Below are positions 57,174 through 64,000 of a DNA stretch of 64,000 nucleotides, piece by piece. The DNA is from Porites lobata. Lineage: Eukaryota; Cnidaria; Anthozoa; Scleractinia; Poritidae. Below the pieces are notes generated by a model that did not search any database, had not been told where the DNA came from, and saw only the letters and a list, made by a program, of their open reading frames with translations. The stretch spans positions 96,001 to 160,000 of the forward strand of contig CALNXK010000016.1 of NCBI GenBank assembly GCA_942486035.1. The letters are read 5' to 3'. Numbering within the stretch: position 1 is the first letter of the stretch; every line of letters starts with the position of its first letter. The translations under genes were made by a program, and so were the position numbers.

Positions 57174-58297
57174 AGGTTAAAACGTGGTAGCTCTAGTTTA
57201 CATGAAACGTTCACGCTTGATTCTCAGTTTGAGGCTGTTCAACAACCTGCCCAGTCTCCTCCTCAGGCGCTTCGTTCGTTTATTAATAGTTCAGTAAAGA
57301 CAAGTAGTTCATTAACCACAACATTAGTTCAGTAAACATACACCAGCATTTTTGTGACAAAAATTGTTCAATAACCACGTATCACTTCAATAATCGAGCC
57401 AGGAGCCTGGGGTCCTAGGTTCTGTTTATATTACTAAGGGTAGTGGTCAATGGTTTTTATTGCTCTTGGTAAGGAAGTGGAGGCGGGGGGGGAGGTTTTT
57501 AATACAGTAGTCGTTATAAAATAAATCACAATGATAACAAGTAGTCCATTGTTATTGCTTCATACTCAACATTGTCCTGTAATCAGCTTTTCAATAATGT
57601 AGCCATTTCTTATGGTAGTTCTTTCTTCTCGGCTACACATATATTCAACCTACTGCTATCACTGCTCTTTTGATCCTATGGGTATTATTTGTCTTGCATG
57701 TTCAGTTATTAGACAGTAGTGGGGTTTAAGGTTTTGTGCATGCACTTATTTTTAATTGAAACATCGATGCTTTGTGGCAATTTATACTCTTGGACATTCC
57801 TGAATTTTTCAAAGTTTTTTTCCTATGACTATTTACGGTTATTATATGGTCCTACATTCTTTTTTAATTTTCGTTTCAATGACTTTTTAAGTTTTTTTTT
57901 TTATGGTTCTCTGATATTCTTGTATTTTTAAAGTGAGCATAAGCAATTTATTATTATTCACATGACTGTTTAAGGTTATTTTATGATTTCATTGTACTGA
58001 GAGAGAATATTGTGAAGGTTCATTTTAAGTAAGTAATACTTATTCACCAGAAAAAAATTCTTATCTTGCCATCCAGAATGCTGAAGAGGTGGTGCAAAGG
58101 CAAAATATGGAGCATGCACTAAAGGGTGGTAACAGACAGAAGAAGAAATATACAGAATGAGAAGAAGGAAAATGGATGATCAGAATAAAAACTACTTTAT
58201 TATGAATATTATCATCGAGAGTACCAGAGATGTCTGGGTACGAGGCAGCACCCTACCTTTACTAACCTCATGCAAAAGAACGACGACCTTTGTTCTG
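57174..58297. other. Spacer, no gene seen
   Basis: A T-rich 70-codon frame at 57719 has no known domain. A purine-rich stretch near 58080-58190 is non-coding by appearance. Confidence 0.4.
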
Positions 58298-59218
58298 CTA
58301 CAAACAAATTAACTGTTTTGTCGCTGCACGAATTTCTCGAACTCTCCAACAACAGAAGAGGGGATTGAGCGATGAATTAAGAACGATCATAAATGTAACT
58401 ATATGATAACCAGCATAGGAAACCTTTTCACCTCTTAAAACGACGCATATATACGGCATGTAACTAACAAGAAGTACAATAAATACCAGAAAAGTGTTAA
58501 CAGCTGACTTCTTCAGTCTTATTAGTCTGCAAATGATTCCGGAATTCTCCCCAGGCTGTTGTTGGTGAATTTGTAGTTGATGGCGCCGAACAATGCGATA
58601 AATATTCAAATAAATTTTGAAGTTAACAAGTAGTAATACAACAAGTGCTATGGCAAAGATACTTTCAGTCTTTTGACTCTTAGTGTAAAAAAGTAACAGA
58701 GAAAGTCCCTGAAGCAACTGAAGCAGCCAAATTGTAGTTATAACCACGTTTACACGAAACTTAGTCACTATAATAGAGTACCTTAGGTGCAATCGAAGGG
58801 CCAGGAGTCGGTCTAACGCAATAGCTGTGATGGTTAACACAGAGACTCCTACTAAAACACACGCCAAAGCACCAAACCCTGCACACAGAAAACGAAACGT
58901 TGAAGGGGATACACCAAAGCTTGCAGAAAGTACAATAGTTATAACAAAGGGTTGCATAAGTAGACCAGTAGCAAAATCGGAGACAGCAAGATTTGCCAAT
59001 AACATATAAGCTGGTGTATGCAAAGACGAAGTTTTCCAAATTGTTAGTAAAATTGCAGCATTTCCAAGGATCACTGCGGGACAGAAAGCCATGTGGACCA
59101 AAAATATTGCAATCACATGGACGGCGTTTTCTTCGAGATGCCTTTGGACACGAACACAATCACCTTCCAAAAGAGGATTTTTATATTCAAGAGTAAAATT
59201 ACGATTCATTTTGATCAA
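58298..59218 (-). CDS. Orphan class A GPCR, intact, NPxxC variant
   Basis: Intronless 306-aa receptor, clearly related to 55260-56141: GNAAILLTI in TM1, ANLAVSDF (D81) in TM2, LDRLLALRLHLRY after TM3 (D136-R137-L138), IYRIVRRHQLQIHQQQ after TM5, RLKKSAVNTFLVF entering TM6, and REIRAATKQLICL as the tail. TM7 reads NSSLNPLFCCW, so the tyrosine of NPxxY is replaced by Cys289. TM6 has SYMPY, lacking the usual Cys/Trp of CWxP. The N-terminus has a glycosylation sequon (NFT, N7). Start at 59218 or the ATG nine bases later; both are plausible. Signalling or ligand binding may differ from its neighbour. Confidence 0.92.
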   Translation of the reverse strand: MIKMNRNFTLEYKNPLLEGDCVRVQRHLEENAVHVIAIFLVHMAFCPAVILGNAAILLTIWKTSSLHTPAYMLLANLAVSDFATGLLMQPFVITIVLSASFGVSPSTFRFLCAGFGALACVLVGVSVLTITAIALDRLLALRLHLRYSIIVTKFRVNVVITTIWLLQLLQGLSLLLFYTKSQKTESIFAIALVVLLLVNFKIYLNIYRIVRRHQLQIHQQQPGENSGIICRLIRLKKSAVNTFLVFIVLLVSYMPYICVVLRGEKVSYAGYHIVTFMIVLNSSLNPLFCCWRVREIRAATKQLICL

Positions 59219-59870
59219 TTTTCTAGGCTAACAGACTAGTTTCTTGTCTATAAGAAATCATATGCATACCTCGCCTGGTGTAAATGAGTTCTTCAACATG
59301 AACTATGTGGAAACTGATTATCAACCAAATGAATTTTCCATTATTGTCTGTTTTATTAATTGATATGCGCCGAATATACATTCAAACAAAGCACAACAAA
59401 GGCGTCTACTCGGGCTTTTCGGTTTATTTGTTTTCCAACAGTCGATTTTCGTGTCTGCGAGAAATCATAGCCGCACCTTGCTTGGTGAATTGGTGTAAAT
59501 AAGTTCCTCAACAAGAACTCTAATCAAAATAATAATCAGCGAAATGAATAATCCATTGGGGTCTGTTTTATTGTTATATTTGGGTCGAACAACATCAAAC
59601 AAAGCGCAGCAAAAGCGTTTAATTTTACGGACTTCTGTTTATTAACATATAAAAGGAAGAGTGCAGTGTCATGCTACGACGACTGATTTTTTGTTTTCTG
59701 TTTTCTCACCACTGGAATATTAATCAACAAAAATCTTCATTAATTAAACGACAATTTTATTGAGTTCTGATATATGCTTTCTTAACGCCTGATGGCTCTT
59801 TGAAAAACTCAGGATACAATTAATAGCAGTAAAAATTGTCATGTTTGACCCGCTCTACAATGGTTACTTT
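59219..59870. other. Spacer with a duplicated flank segment
   Basis: 59240-59350 and 59440-59560 share words (agaaatcatatgcat/agaaatcatagccg, 'cttggtgtaaatgagttctt', 'tcaac.agaact', 'atcaac.aaatgaat.ttccat'). This is a local tandem duplication of about 200 bp upstream of the second GPCR gene. No gene seen. Confidence 0.45.
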
Positions 59871-60175
59871 GGGGAGAGGGCGAGGGGGTACTCCCTATAA
59901 TGCCCTATAAGGGGAGGGTGGAGAAATCCGTCATTTGGTTCTGAAAAATGGCTAAGAGATGCATTTTATGCTGTGAAAAAGTCGGGGAAACGTTCTGGTT
60001 TTGTGATTTTTCAAGTTTTAAAGACAGCGCATTAGGTATGAGAAAGGGATTTATCAATAGAAGGTATACGAAAAGGAGTACCTTTTGCGCCAAAGATGGT
60101 ATATTAAAGGGTACTTGGTTGGACGTCCGGGTGGGGCCTTTTAGTATAAAACTTTGTTGAGCACCCCTCGGGCCT
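59871..60175. repeat. Dispersed repeat with G-rich ends
   Basis: G-rich 'ggggagagggcgaggggg' and 'cctataaggggagggtgg' on the left and 'gtccgggtggggcc' on the right look like the edges of a MITE relative. The overlapping short frames on both strands are not recognised as coding. Confidence 0.35.
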
Positions 60176-60829
60176 TGGGGACAGTGGTGAGTGGCGTTTG
60201 TAGAGGCCTGGCTGTTATGGAGGAGGTAGGGTTGATATAGGAATTTTCGTTTCGGAAAAACTGCAAGAAATTAGTGCCGCAATTTTTTGTTGACAGTAAG
60301 CTTTATAAGATTATAATTGAATATAAAGTCGGAAATTAATTCTCATGAAATGTCCATTGTGTTTTGTTTATCAATATTTTCAAACATGTTGTCAAAGATT
60401 ACCAAAAATATGGCATTTGAATTGAAACAATGCATGGCATCTAACAATGATAAGTTATTGAGTTTTTAATTAAATTCTAGGTTGCTCCTTTTATTTTTTT
60501 GTATAACCATAGAAAACTTCCTCGCTTTGAGAAGCTATTTTCTTGTTTTCAAAATAACGGAGCTACAGAGAGGGTTCAAAACTTCACCGAAAGCGCAGGT
60601 TGAGAATTCAGGAAATTTATCTTTTATTTGAATCAGTAGTGCTGGCTTTACATGAGGTTCCTAGGTCAAGACATTGAAGGCAACTTCACGCCAACTTCAA
60701 TTTGATCTTAAATTAAAATGACGCTGGGAATGTTGTAAACTCCCTTTAGGAAAACTAAAATTTTGGTCACAGAAATAAAAGTTATTTCAATCTGCTTAAC
60801 CCTTAGGATGACAATATAAAAGCCAAGAA

Positions 60830-60975
60830 TATATGGCGAAGAAGAATTTAAATAAGCACAAGATAAGTGTTGAAAGCTGACTTCTTCAGTCTTGTATGGT
60901 TGATCTGAAAAGTTTCTTGCCGTCTTTTTTGGTTGTTGATGTTGAAGGTGGACCTGACGGACTTTAAAATCTAGA
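60830..60975 (-). pseudogene. Short GPCR remnant (TM6 region)
   Basis: On minus the words STFNINNQKR and RLKKSAFNTYLVL, followed by a TAA, match the third intracellular loop and TM6 start of the GPCRs in this window. Upstream and downstream parts are unrecognisable. It is the most decayed member of the family. Confidence 0.7.
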
Positions 60976-61611
60976 AATACTAGTAAACCAAGTAAAATGC
61001 TCGAACTTCGAATTCTAGGTTAGCCACTCTTGTTGTCTTTCCTGAGACAGGTTTTAATTGCAAGCATCCGTTTATTGATTAGCAGATTGTCATAACTGAG
61101 CGCGCTGTACCTAGCGCACAGCTCCTAGGCCTGGGTTCAAAGTTGTATCCTAGCAACATGCAGCGCATGCTCAACAAAGATCTTACTAGATTACTGAAGA
61201 GTCTTTCTTGAGAACACCAAAATCGAGCACACGGAAAGACTCCTCTCAGTGTGGGGTGGTGATTCGCAAACACTGGAAAAAACACAGGTAGTAAACTATT
61301 ACTATATCATTATGGTCGACGTAGAAGAGAATACTACTAATACTCATTAATTGTAGTGAGATTGTACGGGACAAAAACGGCAGCCCATAACTGCTTACGG
61401 ATCTTAAGACACGTTTCTGGCATCCCCACAGATTTTGCAGGGGCGAATAACATCATCGTCAACCTGCCAAAGGAGTGAGCCTGGGATCTAGATCGTTCCA
61501 TTGCAGACTTGAATCTTTCATTGGAAGAGGAAACCATGCAACGAGCACAGATGCCGTAAAATGGAAACAAATTGCACATTTTTTACTCATCAATTTGCAT
61601 AAAGTGGTAAT
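60976..61611. other. Spacer, no gene seen
   Basis: Minus-strand frames at 61079-61285 and 61337-61579 are unrecognised and have no splice support. Confidence 0.35.
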
Positions 61612-61614
61612 TTA

Positions 61615-63220
61615 GGGACCGGTCATTATTTATCACCTGGGGGGTCGGAGGAGGATTTTGGGGGGATCACTTGATTTTTAGGAGAACAGAGGGGGGGATC
61701 AGTCGTAACTGAGAGCCCAAAAGGGGGGATCACTGAAAATTTTGGAAGGATTCAGAGGGGGGACCACTCAAATCTGCTTGAACAATGCCAGTTTGAAAGC
61801 ATACAACATAAATGTGCCCATTCTGCTGGGAGATGATAGCATTTGCAATCTCAATTTGTTCTAACACAACTTTATTTAAAAAACGGAAGTCTGTCACACT
61901 GGCGAATGTGTGCATTTCAATTTATATCGAGAAAGCTTTGTTTTAACGCTTTTATATTTTTCCTTTTATAACGCGCTCATGACTTAGCTAATATTCATCT
62001 TTAAACATGACAGGTGAATTCTAAATTGTGAACTATATAAACTTCTGATAACTGAAACATTGTAAAAAGCGTGTTTGTTTAAACATAAACCATTTATCGC
62101 CTCTCCAGGAATGGGCGTCCTGTGTCAGCTCTATACTAAATTCGATTCAACTGCTTCATCTGCCTCATCTTGAGCCTCATCATCCCATTCAACAACTTCA
62201 TTTGCCTCTTGAGCCTCGTCATCCGATTCAACAGCAACATTTAGTCCCCTTCGGCAGGTTGACCCTGGACTTTGTGCCCTTAAAATGGCCGCTACTTGCT
62301 CTAGATTTTTTGCTAGGGTCGTGCTAAAAATACCCTTTTCTAGTAGCCATAGCAAAGGGTCTAGATACAAACGCCTTGTTAGTTTCTTAGCAAAGTCAGC
62401 ATTGATGCTATCTACAGGAGTAACTCTATCATTCTCTTCGATTGAACCGAAAATTTGCCCCGCGACCTCGATTGAGGTCAAGTTTCCTAAGAGATGACGT
62501 GCCCTCTGCTTGGGTCGCTTGTTCTTTGGTTTTTCGGACCTTCCTCTTATTTTCCTTCTTTCTTCTTGACATTGTTGATTTTCTCGCGCACAAAGGAAAC
62601 TTCTTTGACAGGTTTAATAATATGCGCTGTTGTCAACTTGTTGGATGCGGACTGAAGTTCCTCGTGCAGTGTAGTGATTCGCCTATGTGCTAATCTTCTA
62701 AATAGGCCAACTCATCGCCTGCAAATGACTTTAGAGTGTGGTCCTCTGAAAATTGTCGCTAAATATGACCTGCTGATAGGGACTTGGCGGACTGCTATTT
62801 GGCACTCTAAAAAAAGTAACTTTGCAGTTTCAAGCACTGATTGCAGTTTCAAGCACTTTGCAGTTTTAAGCAAGATTGCTTGTATGTCAACTGAATTCAG
62901 ATGTCTGGATCCAGACTAGGAAAAGACACGGATCAAGAGACACTTTTAAAAAAAGACTGCGCGATAACGGCTTTATTATGCTGTAAGTACATCATAGTTA
63001 GAAATACTACCTGTATATGAACGTTTAAAACACTAAATATACACCTCGAAAGGTGAATATGGGTACGAAGACATGGGGGGGGGGGATCACGAAAGTTATA
63101 TATAGTTATGAGGGGGGATCACTTCAATAAAATAACATTTAAAGGGGGGATCGGCTAAATTTCATCGTGTTTAGCCCAAAATCCTCCGACCCCCCCAGGC
63201 GATAAATAATGACCGGTCCC
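61615..63220. mobile_element. PIF/Harbinger-like DNA element, 1.6 kb
   Basis: Ends GGGACCGGTCATTATTTATC on both sides, inverted and extending about 45 bp (continuing CTGGGGGGTCGGAGG). It is flanked by TTA (61612-61614 and 63221-63223). GGG starts and 3-bp TWA duplications characterise PIF/Harbinger. Subterminal zones repeat 'aggggggatcact' words. No DDE transposase is present; one small ORF lies inside. Confidence 0.82.
62131..62572 (-). pseudogene. Small ORF of the Harbinger-like element, frameshifted
   Basis: From the ATG at 62572 the minus strand reads MSRRKKENKRKVRKTKEQAT, a strong nuclear-localisation-like basic start, then AEGTSSLRKL. The continuation TSIEVAGQIFGSIEENDRVT to SNLV lies in the next frame, open for 116 codons and ending at 62131. 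Its tail is very acidic (ESDDEAQEANEVVEWDDEAQ). No Myb or DDE motif was recognised. One single-base slip near 62480 would explain the two frames. It could instead be two unrelated frames, although the amino-acid texture (basic head, helical middle, acidic tail) is protein-like. Confidence 0.45.
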
Positions 63221-63223
63221 TTA

Positions 63224-63886
63224 TTTGCATATCTTCTGGGGACGTTTTGCAGATAGAGATTGATCGGAAAACGAAAAAAAAATGAGAATGAAATGCCAGC
63301 TTTTCTAAACTTCTACCGTACTGAACTCGAGTAATTTGTTACGGTAAAACTTCTTTTAACCCTCAGTTAAGCGGCCAGTTAACATAATCCGATCGAAAAA
63401 GTAGTCGGTAAATCACAGTTAAAGAGTACGTTATTTCCCGTTATAACGCTAGCAAAAATTCCTCTCCTTATTAACAGGGTGGCCGTAATAATGGGAAGAA
63501 GGGCGTTTTTTGAGCGAAGCCTTCTAGAGACGCACATCAACCGGAATAAAATGAGGTCTCTTCCCTGTTAATATGCCTCAGTTGCGCTACTTAGGGCCTG
63601 TTTACATGGAGGTGGGGGACCCCGGATAAAATTTCCGTTCGGAAATAAAATAGAGGCAATACATAAAAGGTCGCTCGTAAGCGTAAAAGTTGAACCTCGC
63701 TCAACTTCTTCTTTGAACTGAGCACTTTTTATCTTGCCTCTATTTTATTTACGTGATTAAAATTTACGTGCGTTAACGTGCGTAGTCAAAAACGCGTCAG
63801 TGGAAATCAACCTTGAGTCTCCCACTCTTTTGCCTCAGAAGTTGACTGTAGAGGGGCTGCACTCTCACAGATGATATATATCTAGC
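63224..63886. other. Repeat-rich spacer
   Basis: 63505-63590 repeats, in diverged form, the words of 27785-27850 ('gcgttttttgagcg', 'acgcacatcaaccgga', 'atgcct'). 63640-63760 has an inverted pair 'aataaaatagaggcaa' and 'ttgcctctattttatt'. No gene seen. Confidence 0.45.
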
Positions 63887-64000
63887 ATGCCTAAACGCTA
63901 CCAAGATTGTACTGCTAAGTGTCCTTTCTGTTATAAAGAAGACTTGCCCAAACATTGGGTAAAACCACTGCCCAAAGATGCAAAAAGTCCACTTCCGGTT
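63887..64000 (+). CDS. Possible 5' end of a Cys/His-motif protein, cut by the window edge
   Basis: ATG at 63887 opens a frame that stays open for 38 codons to the edge: MPKRYQDCTAKCPFCYKEDL then PKHWVKPLPKDAKSP. A C-x3-C-x2-C...H pattern near the N-terminus could be a zinc-binding finger. The cut is too early to name a family or judge whether it is a repeat-derived frame. Confidence 0.3.
   Translation, partial: MPKRYQDCTAKCPFCYKEDLPKHWVKPLPKDAKSPLPV

Noticed and set aside
1..64000. tRNA, rRNA or snRNA genes
   Set aside because: No cloverleaf box pairs, rRNA core words or snRNA motifs were noticed on either strand; a covariance scan was not possible here.

Overview
The window is AT-rich animal nuclear DNA. 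It has genes with short exons and GT-AG introns, single-exon rhodopsin-like GPCR genes, and a very dense load of LINEs, DNA transposons and foldback elements. The mix points to a cnidarian, most likely a stony coral or related anthozoan: a THAP/DDE transposase beside a stand-alone P2X7-type C-terminal domain, lineage-expanded orphan class A GPCRs, Tx1-like and CR1-like LINEs, and HECT fragments. This placement is inference; no species-specific marker is visible.

Layout. 1-6.4 kb: a 10-bp-unit satellite (960-4995), a terminal-inverted-repeat element (5031-5812), then the same satellite family in opposite orientation (5872-6350). 6.8-7.2 kb: an array of 52-bp hairpin units and a CT microsatellite. 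7.1-13.9 kb: a duplicated block (partner at 46.7-49.6 kb) holding a dead LINE tail, split by about 3.1 kb that carries a dead GPCR. 15.2 kb: a possible terminal exon of an unidentified minus-strand gene. 16.06-24.39 kb: the centrepiece, an apparently intact 8.3-kb Kolobok-like transposon with TTAA target duplications, short terminal inverted repeats and matching subterminal motifs. It carries two convergent intact genes: a 14-exon THAP/DDE transposase (896 aa) and a 3-exon P2RX7 C-terminal 'ballast' domain protein (217 aa). The transposon sits inside an older MITE whose two halves flank it.

26-28.2 kb: four foldback elements. 28.2-33.05 kb: a degenerate Tx1-like LINE split by an antisense, nearly intact CR1-like LINE, with an 8-bp target duplication. 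34.5-35.2 kb: an intact dCMP/cytidine-deaminase-type gene, with two dead relatives at 40.3-41.4 kb. 36.1-37.5 kb: a pogo/Tigger-type element flanked by TA. 37.8-46.6 kb: several MITEs, a dead GPCR 3' fragment and simple repeats. 46.7-49.6 kb: the partner of the duplicated block. 49.8-51.8 kb: a broken HECT gene interrupted by an element with a 9-bp target duplication. 52-55.1 kb: a minisatellite with a nested MITE, a possible hammerhead-type motif, and more inverted-repeat elements. 55.3-59.2 kb: two intact minus-strand orphan GPCR genes, with a further fragment at 60.9 kb. 61.6-63.2 kb: a PIF/Harbinger-like element (TTA duplication) with a small broken ORF. 63.9-64.0 kb: the start of a possible Cys-rich protein running off the edge.

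The genes do not form a pathway. The functional unit is the two-gene transposon. The GPCRs are a tandem/dispersed paralogue family with two live and three dead members, and the deaminase has a similar one-live, two-dead pattern. All calls come from reading the sequence; no database search was run.
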